The notes below the pieces were generated by a model. It was not told the DNA's origin and did no database searches. It worked only from the letters and a program-made list of their open reading frames with translations. A program made the translations under genes and the position numbers. From Alicyclobacillus tolerans (GTDB lineage: Bacteria > Bacillota > Bacilli > Alicyclobacillales > Alicyclobacillaceae), in contig NZ_JAJFNK010000009.1 in the NCBI RefSeq assembly GCF_021739485.1, forward strand, positions 62,001 to 126,000: DNA of 64,000 nt. Direction: 5' to 3'. This document shows positions 29,739-37,638 of the stretch, piece after piece (position 1 is the first letter of the stretch; the number at the start of each line of letters is the position of its first letter).

Positions 29739-30581
29739 TTATCGACGAAACCACCGCGACTTGGGACGCTGCCGAGGTTGTTGCTCAATAAAACGAGTGA
29801 GTTCCTGGTTAAACTTCTGTTTCTCTTCAATAAACGGGACGTGTCCGCTTCTGTGGAATGGTACCAGTTTGGCATTTGAAATTTTCCCAGCCGTAAACTG
29901 GCCAAATTCGTAAGGTACCACGGTGTCGTGAGCTCCGTGAAAGACAGCGGTCGGTACCTTGACGTTCGGTAGAAGTTTCACGAGGTCGGTGTCGCGCAAT
30001 GTAATGAGAGACTGGATGGCCGCGTTCCAGGAAGCCTTCATGCAGATGTCCCAAATCCACAGTTTCGTTTCAGCGCCGACTGAGTTGTAAAACATGGAGT
30101 CCACAAACTGTTTGGTGAACTCAGGTCTTTGGCTGCTCTCTTGGTCGATCCAGCGATTGACTTCGTCTTTCGTCGGTCCTGCGGGAATCGCGGATGTCCG
30201 AACAAAGTACGGCACGGCTCCATCCACGGATACGAGTCCGTTCAACTCGCTGGCGTGGCGTGCAGCGTACAAGGTTCCGATGGCGCCCCCCAGCGACCAT
30301 CCGACAAACGTAAACTTACCTAGACCAAGCTTTTGCACGGCGGTTCGAATGTCCTTTGCAAACACGTCGTAACTGTACGAACCCCAGGGCTTATCTGAAT
30401 CGCCATGGCCGCGCAAGTCCAGAACCACGGTGTGGTAATCTTGAGCGAGTTCAGACACCTGGTATTCCCAAACGTCGTGACTCATCGTCCATCCATGCAC
30501 AAACAAGATGGTCTTTCCCCTTGGATTCCCCCGGACTTCATAAAACAACTGAACGCCTGGCTCGACTTCGACATATGGCAT
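29739..30581 (-). CDS. Alpha/beta hydrolase
   Basis: A 280-residue hydrolase of the alpha/beta fold. The oxyanion motif FVHGWTMSHDVW (about 27-38) is intact, as are the nucleophile elbow VGWSLGGA, the acid in HGAHDTVVP, and the histidine in SGHVPFIEE. The sequence resembles epoxide-hydrolase/haloperoxidase-like esterases. The substrate is not evident. The start at 30581 follows a GGGGTGG site. It is monocistronic and divergent from the enoyl-CoA hydratase gene. Confidence 0.85.
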   Translation of the reverse strand: MPYVEVEPGVQLFYEVRGNPRGKTILFVHGWTMSHDVWEYQVSELAQDYHTVVLDLRGHGDSDKPWGSYSYDVFAKDIRTAVQKLGLGKFTFVGWSLGGAIGTLYAARHASELNGLVSVDGAVPYFVRTSAIPAGPTKDEVNRWIDQESSQRPEFTKQFVDSMFYNSVGAETKLWIWDICMKASWNAAIQSLITLRDTDLVKLLPNVKVPTAVFHGAHDTVVPYEFGQFTAGKISNAKLVPFHRSGHVPFIEEKQKFNQELTRFIEQQPRQRPKSRWFRR

Positions 30582-30707
30582 CTATACCACCCCGTACACA
30601 CTATGCAAATTTCGAAAAGATTGCGCCGTGTCCCACTTGAGGCTAATCTGAATACAAACATGCTCAGAATACATCGTGCGGTGCGGTACAAAGAGAGGCG
30701 GATCCTG

Positions 30708-31541
30708 TTGGAACGAGATCGACTCCAAATAACAAATACACCGGAACAAGATGGCAACCAAACGGACAGGGTATTTCTTCAAATCCGAGACCACATTGCA
30801 GAGGTGGTTTTAAATCGTCCGGAAAAGCGTAATGCGCTCAACGTCGAGATGTGGACGAAAATCAAGCGAGCTTTGGAGGAGTGCGAGCGCACTCCTGAGG
30901 TCAAGGTCGTCGTCATCCGCAGTTCAGACCCGGCGGCGTTTTGCGCAGGAGCTGACATTGCCGAATTTCCGACGCTGCGCAGCGGGGCATCCAGCCGCGA
31001 ATACAGCAAGATGACCGATGCGGTAATCGGCGTACTCCAGTCCTCTGATAAACCTTCGATCGCAATGTTGGATGGATTTTGCGTGGGAGGTGGAGCTGAA
31101 ATCGCTGTAGCTTGTGACTTTCGCTTTGCTTCCGGCAGCTTGAAGATGGGGATTACGCCGGCCAAGCTGGGCATTGTCTACGGATTTACGGAAACCAAAA
31201 TGCTCGTGGACTTGGTCGGGCCCAGTCGGGCTAAGGACATCTTATTCTCCGGCCGGTTGTTGGGTGCCGAGGAAGCGCTTCAGATAGGCTTGGTAGACCG
31301 GGTTTTTGCGTCTTCTGAGGAGTTGCAAACCCAGACGTTGGAGTACGCTTCGATGTTGACGTCCAATGCGCCCAATTCGATTCGCGCCACGAAACGGATG
31401 GTTCAAGCCTCACTTCGCGGGTTGAGTTCACAGGTGCCGGAACTTGTCCAATTGGTAGAGGAGTCGTTTGAAAGCCCTCAGTACAAAGAAGGCGTTCAAG
31501 CCTTTTTGGAAAAAAGAAAGCCGCAGTTTCCTCCGCTTTGA
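30708..31541 (+). CDS. Enoyl-CoA hydratase/isomerase family protein
   Basis: A 277-residue crotonase-fold protein. Conserved pieces are VVLNRPEKRNALN, the oxyanion-hole segments SSDPAAFCAGADIAEF and LDGFCVGGGAEIAVACDFRFA, then GITPAKLGIVYGF. This supports hydration or isomerisation of an acyl-CoA; the glutamate pattern was not resolved enough to say which. The open frame extends to 30405, but that part lies opposite the neighbouring hydrolase. A TTG at 30708 with GAGAGG nine bases upstream gives the usual length. It could serve beta-oxidation. Confidence 0.8.
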   Translation: MERDRLQITNTPEQDGNQTDRVFLQIRDHIAEVVLNRPEKRNALNVEMWTKIKRALEECERTPEVKVVVIRSSDPAAFCAGADIAEFPTLRSGASSREYSKMTDAVIGVLQSSDKPSIAMLDGFCVGGGAEIAVACDFRFASGSLKMGITPAKLGIVYGFTETKMLVDLVGPSRAKDILFSGRLLGAEEALQIGLVDRVFASSEELQTQTLEYASMLTSNAPNSIRATKRMVQASLRGLSSQVPELVQLVEESFESPQYKEGVQAFLEKRKPQFPPL

Positions 31542-31559
31542 ATCCGGCAGCAACCGTCG

Positions 31560-31592
31560 GCACCTCAGGAGCACCTCAGGAGCACCTCGGAG
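31560..31592. repeat. 11-bp tandem repeat after the enoyl-CoA hydratase gene
   Basis: GCACCTCAGGA occurs at 31560 and 31571, with a diverged third copy at 31582, beginning 18 bp after the stop. Confidence 0.85.
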
Positions 31593-31615
31593 AGTCAATC
31601 CGCCTAAAGCGTTTT

Positions 31616-32416
31616 TTAAGCGTTGGCGTTGAGACGCCCGGAGAGCCAGTTTAAGACTTCTTGAACCACCTGTTCTTGCTCCGGCTCGTTGAGCAGTTCG
31701 TGATAGAGGTTTGGGTATTCGACGAAGCGGTTCGCGCCCCCCTCATTGACCTGGGCAAACGCCCGAGTCGCTTGCGGGTTCACCAGCAGGTCGCTGCCCG
31801 CTTGCAAAATTAAATTCGGAACGTTGAGACGCGGCGCTTTTGCCGCATCGTCCATCGCCTGGCTGATTTCCGTAAACCAACGGGCGCTGACTTTGCGAAC
31901 CAACAGCGCGTCGGAAGCGTATGAAGCAACAACGTCCGCAGAACGGCTGACGTTTTGGGGTGCGATTCGATTGCTTTGGCTAAAGGTCGGCCAAATGCGG
32001 GACATGACCCTTGCCAACTTTGCAGCCAGCGGAGAAACGGGAAGGGATAGACTGAGCAACGGGGATGAGACCATGACACCGTTCACGTCTGGACGCCGGG
32101 TTTGGGCATAACGGATCGCGATGAGCCCGCCCATACTGTGTCCCAAAATGAAGCGGGGCAGGGTTTCATCCACGTGTTTCATCTCCTCAACCAGGGTGTC
32201 GACCGCCTGCAGGTAGTCTTCAAAAGAGTGAATGTGGCCGCGTCGGCCTGGTGAACGGCCATGCCCAGGCAAGTCGCAGGCTAGGACATACAGGTGTTCC
32301 TGGTTGAACCGCTGCGCCGTTCGTTCATAGCGTCCGCTGTGTTCTGCAGCACCATGGACGAACGCAACGAGAGCCTTGGGCGAATCTGCTGGCCATTTCC
32401 GGATGTATAAATCCAC
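31616..32416 (-). CDS. Monoacylglycerol lipase/lysophospholipase-like hydrolase (YtpA type)
   Basis: A 266-residue serine hydrolase of the monoacylglycerol lipase group. FVHGAAEHSGRY, CDLPGHGRSPGRRGHIHSFEDY and the nucleophile elbow LGHSMGGLIAIRYA are typical. The acid is in LQAGSDLLVN and the histidine in YHELLNEPE. It resembles Bacillus YtpA over its length. A GTG at 32416 has GAGGAGG eight bases upstream and gives the YtpA length. The open frame reaches 32503, but those starts lack a site. It acts on membrane or exogenous glycerolipids (family inference). Confidence 0.83.
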   Translation of the reverse strand: MDLYIRKWPADSPKALVAFVHGAAEHSGRYERTAQRFNQEHLYVLACDLPGHGRSPGRRGHIHSFEDYLQAVDTLVEEMKHVDETLPRFILGHSMGGLIAIRYAQTRRPDVNGVMVSSPLLSLSLPVSPLAAKLARVMSRIWPTFSQSNRIAPQNVSRSADVVASYASDALLVRKVSARWFTEISQAMDDAAKAPRLNVPNLILQAGSDLLVNPQATRAFAQVNEGGANRFVEYPNLYHELLNEPEQEQVVQEVLNWLSGRLNANA

Positions 32417-32646
32417 GCTGCATTCCTCCTCGGGGATTTCCCTTGTGCGGGCTTTTGTGCTGCGCTTTCTTTCTTCACCTGTCATAGACTGTATGACAAA
32501 CATTACTCACTCAACCGTTTGATTCCTTCCACTTGACCCTGAATTTTTGACACTTGATTTTCACCGCGGGCCGGGCCTTTTTGAGTGTCCCAGACGGTGG
32601 ATTCGCATATGATCCCTGAAAGGGAGAGGATTGAGGTGATGCGGGG

Positions 32647-32748
32647 ATGGAGACGGTGCCTGTGAGCAAAAAGGCTGTGTGGCATGATTGGATTGTGTTT
32701 TTTACTTCTTTAGCATTATACGTCTTCTTCTTCGTGATGCCGACGTAA
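32647..32748 (+). CDS. Single-helix membrane microprotein
   Basis: A 33-codon frame with a good start (GAGGTGAT eight bases before the ATG) encoding METVPVSKKAVW followed by a hydrophobic helix rich in F, V and L (about residues 15-31). A GTG at 32662 is an alternative start. It is closely followed by another small membrane protein gene and may belong to that operon. Function unknown. Confidence 0.55.
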   Translation: METVPVSKKAVWHDWIVFFTSLALYVFFFVMPT

Positions 32749-32764
32749 GAGGGGGAGGGGCCGG

Positions 32765-32989
32765 ATGACCCGCGCGAACAACAACCGTCGCAAGATGCAG
32801 TCCACCGTACAAGAGCAAACTGCAGCGCAGGAAGGAGCGTTTATCCGGGGAGTCCGGGACCTGGCCGGGGTGCTGTCTGTATTGGGGATGGCGGTCCTGA
32901 CCGGTTATGCGGTGGCCAATTTGAAGCCGGGATGGCAGTGGACGGTTGAAGCAGAAAAACCAGTTTATCGCACGCAGGATGAGGGATGA
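32765..32989 (+). CDS. Small membrane protein of unknown function
   Basis: A 74-residue protein with a charged, Gln-rich N terminus (residues 1-25) and one predicted membrane helix (LAGVLSVLGMAVLTGYAVANL, about residues 33-53). The start follows GAGGGGGAGGGG. Its stop overlaps the next start as ATGA, so it is translationally coupled to the 251-residue protein. I do not recognise the family. Confidence 0.65.
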   Translation: MTRANNNRRKMQSTVQEQTAAQEGAFIRGVRDLAGVLSVLGMAVLTGYAVANLKPGWQWTVEAEKPVYRTQDEG

Positions 32990-33741
32990 TGCTGAACCTG
33001 CGCAAAATGGCCAAGCGGGACCTTCAGGCCCTCATGGCCATCTTATTGGTTTTAGGCTACATCGACATTGGCGCTATTGCCTTGAACCCTACCCAGTTCG
33101 AACTCACCCTGCGCGGTCCCATCTTTTGGCGGCTCACTTCCGGCATCAAGCCGCGCATGAACCCAATTTCCAAAGGGCCAGCGGCTAAGGCATACCTGAA
33201 CCTCGAGGCGCTGCTTGCGTACCTGTTGCTGATTGACGAAGCTTACGTCGTAAATGGGGCGGTCGGTGCATCGACCATTGTTGGAACTGTATCGTCAGAT
33301 TGGTTTCGGTGGACGTACCTTGAAAAAGTTCTCCGTGAAAACCGGGTGTCGTTTTGGCGCAACCGCCTCATAATGATGGTCTTAAACCTGGTTATCGGTT
33401 TGAGCCTGTATAACACGGAATCCGGGATGACGTTGACGGCCTTGTTTGCCAATATCGACCAGGAAATCGGGTTTGTGGCCACGGCCGTTGAACTTGCCCG
33501 CGAACCGCGCCGATTGCCCAGTCTGCTGACACCTCCTATTCGAAACCCCCAACTGTATCTGATCAACAAGTTTGTCGGCGGCCTGCTCATGGCGCAGCAA
33601 CTTCGCATACGGGCCGTTTACATGGCGCGCGGAGGAGAACTCGGGTTTGCCATCAGCGGCGACATGCTGCGTCTCAAAGCGCTCCCCCAAATCATGAAGC
33701 AAAAAATGGCTGAAGCAACGCGCAACGGATTGCGCGAATGA
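32986..33741 (+). CDS. Membrane-associated protein of unknown function
   Basis: A 251-residue protein. Residues about 15-35 (LMAILLVLGYIDIGAIAL) form a membrane helix, and weaker hydrophobic stretches lie near 70-85 and 125-142. The remainder is mixed, with a basic C terminus (RLKALPQIMKQKMAEATRNG). There is no recognised motif. It is coupled to the preceding 74-residue gene by a four-base overlap, so the two products probably act together in the membrane. Confidence 0.65.
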   Translation: MMLNLRKMAKRDLQALMAILLVLGYIDIGAIALNPTQFELTLRGPIFWRLTSGIKPRMNPISKGPAAKAYLNLEALLAYLLLIDEAYVVNGAVGASTIVGTVSSDWFRWTYLEKVLRENRVSFWRNRLIMMVLNLVIGLSLYNTESGMTLTALFANIDQEIGFVATAVELAREPRRLPSLLTPPIRNPQLYLINKFVGGLLMAQQLRIRAVYMARGGELGFAISGDMLRLKALPQIMKQKMAEATRNGLRE

Positions 33742-33896
33742 CCCATGGCCAATGAGGACCACAGCTAATGAACCTCAAAACCTTCTTCTCTTGGCATGCC
33801 GTCCATGCCTGCGATCGGCTCGCGTCGCCGCGGGAACTTTGAGTTTGGATGTGATATTGTATGGGGTAACAAGGCAGCAGGGGAGAGCGATTGACG

Positions 33897-34424
33897 ATGT
33901 GGCAACTGGTGATGCTGGGCTTGGCGATGGCTTTAAACAACACGTTTGCCTCCATCGCCCTGGGCGCTGCCAACATGAGGCGCTGGCATCAATTGCGAAC
34001 CGCTTTGGTGTTTGGCATTTTCGAAGCGATCATGCCTGTGGCCGGCATGTGGGTTGGACAAGACCTGGCCGGTTTCATTGGCGATAAGGCTCGCTACATA
34101 GGTGTGTTGGTGCTGGTCCTAGCTGGGCTCTATTCGCTGTTTAAAGCGGCGAAGCAGGACGAAGGCGAACATCGCGCACAGGGCTTTCAGACCGTCTTTC
34201 TCGCGGTGGCTTTGAGTTTGGACAACCTGACCGTGGGGTTTGGTTTGGGGATGCTGAAGCTTCCACTAGGTCTGGCGGCTTTGGTTTTTGGAACCGTCAG
34301 CCTGGTGATGACATTTGTCGGTCTTGAGATTGGGCGATTTTTAGGCCGTAAGGTATCTTTGTCCGCGGACAAGCTGTCCGGTATCGTTTTGCTCGTGGCA
34401 GCAGGGGCCATGTTGATTCGCTGA
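33897..34424 (+). CDS. MntP-like membrane transporter with altered first motif
   Basis: A 175-residue, six-helix protein resembling the MntP manganese exporter in length and in its two-fold repeat. The second repeat keeps the conserved aspartate (ALSLDNLTVGFGLG). In the first, the family motif MDAFAVS/MDAFAAS is replaced by NNTFASIALG, so the key aspartate is asparagine here. Metal specificity may therefore differ. The ATG at 33897 lies nine bases after GGGGAGAG; a TTG at 33891 is too close. Monocistronic. Confidence 0.7.
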   Translation: MWQLVMLGLAMALNNTFASIALGAANMRRWHQLRTALVFGIFEAIMPVAGMWVGQDLAGFIGDKARYIGVLVLVLAGLYSLFKAAKQDEGEHRAQGFQTVFLAVALSLDNLTVGFGLGMLKLPLGLAALVFGTVSLVMTFVGLEIGRFLGRKVSLSADKLSGIVLLVAAGAMLIR

Positions 34425-34545
34425 CCTCCGGCCTAAACAGAATTTGGCGTCAAGTCACGCTGCTGGGCCAGGCTGATGCACGCACCAACCGCTCGTAAAG
34501 CCCATATTCTGTGATGTGAAAAACACAGATGAGGGAGCGGGATCG

Positions 34546-35544
34546 GTGGAAAAAAGGTATTGGACTGAACTGTTGACAGATGCACTGCCGGGCCGGGTGG
34601 CAAAGCCGCGCATTTCAGGGCTGACCATGATCATCGATACGGGGATACCCATCACGATGATGCGCGATTTGCTGCAATTGGCCTCCGATCACGTTGATTT
34701 TTGGAAGTTTGGTTTTGCCAGCGCCTCCGTCAGTCCACCAGAGCGGATTATGGATAAGGTGACTTTGTGTCAGGAATACGGAGTGCTGGCCTATCCTGGG
34801 GGAACATCACTGGAAATTGCCGTGACACAGGGTGTGTGGAAAGACTTCTTAAAGACGCTGTGGGAACAAGGTGTTCGGGCCGTAGAGGTTTCAGACGGCA
34901 CGATTGACCTGCCGCTCCGAACCCGCCGCGAAATGATTCGCACCGCCAATAAGATGGGTTTTACGGTGCTCTCTGAGGTGGGCAAAAAACTCCCCGGTTC
35001 TTTCTTGCCGGTGGCTGAACAAGCGCAAATGATTCACGGAGACCTCAACAGTGGCGCGAACTACATCATTGTGGAAGGCCGTGAAGCTGGGCGCGAGGTC
35101 GGCGTATACGATCGGGATGGAAACGTACGCGACAACGACGTGCAGGCATTGCTGGACATTTTGGGCCCGTTATCGACGCGGCTTATCTGGGAGGCCCCGC
35201 TAGCCAAACAGCAAACCTACTACATCAAGAAACTGGGAAACAAGGTCAATCTAGGGAATATCAAACCACTTGACTTAATCACGGTGGAAAGTCTGCGCAG
35301 AGGTTTTCGGAGCGATACGCTGCGCGTGGGATTAGGTATGGCCGAACCACCCTCGCAGCAAGGTTCCGAATCCTCGCCGGGTCAAGGACAAACACAGAGT
35401 CCAGGGGATTCGCACAACCCAACCGGCCCATCTCACGATGCGGCGAGCAGTGCAGGCAGGCCCACCTTATGGACCGAATCATCCACGCTCAATGGACCGG
35501 GACACACCGCTTCTTCCAAGGTGCGCAAGGATAAGCCCCATTAA
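34546..35544 (+). CDS. comA: Phosphosulfolactate synthase (ComA family)
   Basis: A 332-residue TIM-barrel protein of the ComA/YitD family. The enzyme adds sulfite to phosphoenolpyruvate to make phosphosulfolactate, an intermediate of coenzyme M or of sulfolactate in spores. Typical segments are GLTMIIDTGIP, DFWKFGFASASVSP, YPGGTSLEIAV, EVSDGTIDLPLRTRREMI, IVEGREAGREVGVYD and NLGNIKPLDLITVESLRRG. The barrel ends near residue 265. An extra tail of about 65 residues rich in Ser, Gly, Pro and Gln follows. The GTG at 34546 after GAGGGA is preferred over 34516. In spore formers the product may be sulfolactate (inference). Confidence 0.88.
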   Translation: MEKRYWTELLTDALPGRVAKPRISGLTMIIDTGIPITMMRDLLQLASDHVDFWKFGFASASVSPPERIMDKVTLCQEYGVLAYPGGTSLEIAVTQGVWKDFLKTLWEQGVRAVEVSDGTIDLPLRTRREMIRTANKMGFTVLSEVGKKLPGSFLPVAEQAQMIHGDLNSGANYIIVEGREAGREVGVYDRDGNVRDNDVQALLDILGPLSTRLIWEAPLAKQQTYYIKKLGNKVNLGNIKPLDLITVESLRRGFRSDTLRVGLGMAEPPSQQGSESSPGQGQTQSPGDSHNPTGPSHDAASSAGRPTLWTESSTLNGPGHTASSKVRKDKPH

Positions 35545-35570
35545 GGGATCATAAACCCCATTAAGGGATC
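35531..35570. repeat. 20-bp tandem repeat spanning the comA stop codon
   Basis: ATAAGCCCCATTAAGGGATC and ATAAACCCCATTAAGGGATC are adjacent; the comA stop TAA is in the first copy. Confidence 0.9.
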
Positions 35571-35587
35571 AATAGAGTCTAAAGATG

Positions 35588-35618
35588 GCCCCGGGCACTA
35601 TCGTGCGGGGCTTTTTTT
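35588..35618 (+). terminator. Terminator of comA
   Basis: GCCCCG/CGGGGC stem extended by GCAC/GTGC, then TTTTTTT. Confidence 0.9.
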
Positions 35619-35666
35619 GTTGGAAACAAAATTGTAACAATTATTCCTCGCCAATTAAAAATTGAC

Positions 35667-35695
35667 TTGTGCAGTCATGTTTTTCTCGTTACAAT
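35667..35695 (+). promoter_or_regulatory. Putative promoter of the FTR1 permease gene
   Basis: TTGTGC (35667-35672), 17-bp spacer, TACAAT (35690-35695). A small palindrome AATTGT-A-ACAATT lies upstream near 35631 and might be a metalloregulator site; it does not match a Fur box well. Confidence 0.5.
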
Positions 35696-35742
35696 CGGAG
35701 ACATCGGGACACATATCCCTGGGCTGAAAGGGGAGGGGTCGC

Positions 35743-36588
35743 TTGTTCGACGGTGCTCTACTGGTTTCACTCCGCGAAGGAGTCGAAATTTCTCTTATTT
35801 TAGGGATCATCTTTTCGTACCTGCGCAGACTGAACCGCCCAGATGGATTCAAGTTTGTCTGGTTGGGGACGTTGTTGGCTGCATTGTTAGCCGCGCTAGT
35901 CGGAGTGGGACTCTACGTCGTGACGGGCAGTGGTCAAGAATGGGCATACCAGACGTACCTTGAGGCAAGCGTGATGCTGCTGGCTGTCGTCATCTTGTCG
36001 TATATGACGTTTTGGATGAAAAAGAACAGCCGCCTCTTGGGCAAGGACATCCAGCAAAGGATCCAATCCGCTTTGGATAAGCGGGGGGTAGCTTCTTTAA
36101 CCTTCTTGGCGTTCATCACCGTGATCCGCGAGGGAATTGAAACCGTCATGTTTTTGCTGGGGCTCGCATACGAAGGTCACGGACACCCGAGTATGGTCGT
36201 GTTGGGCACCGTCGTTGGGTTTGCCATCGCCGCCGTTTTGGGTTGGGTGATTTACAAAGGGACGTACAAGGTCAATCTCACCTCGTTTTTTCAAGTTATG
36301 GGAACTTTGCTGATTGTCGTTGCGGCAGGTCTTTTGGCGACTGCCATTGGTTCGCTCATCGAAGCCCACGTCTTAAGCCCAGTGGCTTATGTGTTCAATT
36401 GGACTGGAATCTTAAATCAAGACACTGCTGTTGGAGCGGTTCTTCACGCTCTGGTTGGATACTCCGATCACCCGAGCATCCTGCAGGCAGGGGCATGGGC
36501 TGTGTACCTGGTTGTGGCCTTGGTGTTGTACAATCGCCGCAATGACCGCGGCAGCCGACGCCCCCGTACGGAATCGGTGATGTCGTAG
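35743..36588 (+). CDS. FTR1-family iron permease
   Basis: A 281-residue membrane protein with seven hydrophobic segments and two REGxE iron-binding motifs, LREGVEISL at residues 10-18 and IREGIETVM at about 127-135. These are the hallmark of the Ftr1/EfeU family of high-affinity iron permeases. The start is a TTG after GGGGAGGGG. No EfeO or EfeB partner is adjacent, so it may act alone or with unlinked partners. It ends in an Arg-rich cytoplasmic tail. Confidence 0.9.
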   Translation: MFDGALLVSLREGVEISLILGIIFSYLRRLNRPDGFKFVWLGTLLAALLAALVGVGLYVVTGSGQEWAYQTYLEASVMLLAVVILSYMTFWMKKNSRLLGKDIQQRIQSALDKRGVASLTFLAFITVIREGIETVMFLLGLAYEGHGHPSMVVLGTVVGFAIAAVLGWVIYKGTYKVNLTSFFQVMGTLLIVVAAGLLATAIGSLIEAHVLSPVAYVFNWTGILNQDTAVGAVLHALVGYSDHPSILQAGAWAVYLVVALVLYNRRNDRGSRRPRTESVMS

Positions 36589-36601
36589 GCTTTTGCGCAC
36601 C

Positions 36602-36687
36602 CATAAGAAACGGCCGATAAGAAACGGGATTGATAAGAATCGGATTGATAAGAAACGGATCGATAAGAACGGTCCATAAGAAATGGG
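36602..36687. repeat. About six tandem copies of a 13-16-bp unit after the FTR1 gene
   Basis: Consensus GATAAGAAACGGATT, with units starting at about 36602, 36616, 36632, 36647, 36662 and 36675. Unit lengths vary, so slippage during replication is likely. Confidence 0.85.
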
Positions 36688-36723
36688 AACCCCCAGTCTT
36701 CAAAGCGGGAGTTCCCATTTGTT
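36681..36723 (+). terminator. Terminator of the FTR1 gene
   Basis: AAATGGGAAC pairs with GTTCCCATTT, followed by GTTGTTTG. It overlaps the last repeat unit and is palindromic enough to serve the convergent tpx gene too. Confidence 0.75.
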
Positions 36724-36778
36724 GTTTGTGTACAAACGGTCCGGTTCGCCAAAAAAGCCCGGTTTTTCGCAAATAGAC

Positions 36779-37297
36779 TTAGTTGGCGGCTTTTGCAGCA
36801 GCGAGAGCCGCTTCGTAATCCGGATGCTGTGTCACTTCCGGCACGTATTGGGCATAGGTGACTTTGTCGTTTGAATCAACCACGAACACTGCGCGGCATT
36901 CCAAACGGTGTTCTTTCATGTAGGTACCGTACGCAGTGCCGAAGGACATGCTCAGGTGGTCGGAAAGGGTTTGCACTTGTTCGATGCCTGCCGCGCCGCA
37001 CCAGCGCTTTTGAGCAAACGGAAGGTCTGCGCTAATCGTCAAAATCGCGACTTTGTCGCCGAGATTTGCGGCTTCCTCGTTAAAACGCCGGGTTTGAGCG
37101 TCGCAAACACCAGTGTCAAGGGACGGAACGACACTGATTAAACGCACTTTCCCTTTGGAATTATCCAAAGTGACCGTCGAACGGTCATTCGCTAACACTT
37201 CAAAGTTCGGCGCGCTGTCGCCAACTTTAATTTCCGGACCCACGAGGGTGACCGGCTTGCCGCCAAACGTTACAACACCTTTGCGCTCTTGCGCCAT
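36779..37297 (-). CDS. tpx: Thiol peroxidase (Tpx, peroxiredoxin)
   Basis: A 172-residue atypical two-cysteine peroxiredoxin that reduces peroxides with thioredoxin. The peroxidatic cysteine is in SVVPSLDTGVCDAQTRRFN and the resolving cysteine in FAQKRWCGAAG. The N-terminal VTFGGKPVTLVG and the C-terminal VPEVTQHPDYEAAL are conserved. The ATG at 37297 follows AAGGAAGATAACT; the longer frame to 37351 is not supported. It is cytoplasmic and monocistronic. Confidence 0.95.
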   Translation of the reverse strand: MAQERKGVVTFGGKPVTLVGPEIKVGDSAPNFEVLANDRSTVTLDNSKGKVRLISVVPSLDTGVCDAQTRRFNEEAANLGDKVAILTISADLPFAQKRWCGAAGIEQVQTLSDHLSMSFGTAYGTYMKEHRLECRAVFVVDSNDKVTYAQYVPEVTQHPDYEAALAAAKAAN

Positions 37298-37484
37298 AGT
37301 TATCTTCCTTTCGTGCAAGTTTCTACCACAGAAAACCGTGGACACGTTCATGATATCACACTGGCAAACCTGGGGAGCCGAAAAACCAACATAAATCTTC
37401 CTGGCTTGCTACAAACTTTGCATTGTTTAAGCGCCGGAAGCTTGATAGATTGATACATGCGATTTGTCGTCCACGACGCAGCTC

Positions 37485-37622
37485 GCAAAAATAAGCCGAA
37501 TCCTGTTTTTCAGGTACGGGGGATTACATCGAAAGATGTTTTGGGGTGAAGGTGCTGAATGTCGTCAGCGCCAGGGTCTATCCTCGACCCGAACCCGTCA
37601 ACTAACCTCGGAGGCGAATTGA
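37485..37622 (+). ncRNA. Cyclic di-AMP riboswitch (ydaO/yuaA)
   Basis: The ydaO core is present in order: AAGCCGAATCCTG (37493-37505), CAGGTACGGGGGATTAC (37511-37527), TTGGGGTGAA (37541-37550), then ACCCGAACCCGTCAACTAAC (37588-37607) and CTCGGAGGCGAATT (37607-37620). It stands immediately before a secreted NlpC/P60 wall hydrolase, a classic target. ydaO elements usually switch expression off when c-di-AMP is high. The SD (GAGGAGG at 37621) abuts the aptamer, so control of translation initiation is possible; no separate terminator was found between aptamer and gene. Confidence 0.92.
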
Positions 37623-37638
37623 GGAGGATTTTTGCTAT

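Noticed and set aside
30405..30707. N-terminal extension of the enoyl-CoA hydratase frame
   Set aside because: This part overlaps the divergent hydrolase coding sequence on the other strand, lacks family similarity and has no good start; a TTG at 30708 with GAGAGG gives the usual length.
32417..32503. Longer start of the YtpA-like hydrolase
   Set aside because: The ATG codons at 32503 and 32485 lack a ribosome site, whereas a GTG at 32416 has GAGGAGG and matches the family length.
36602..36687. CRISPR or iteron interpretation of the repeats after the FTR1 gene
   Set aside because: Units are 13-16 bp without spacers, follow a coding end and run into a terminator; simple tandem duplication explains them.
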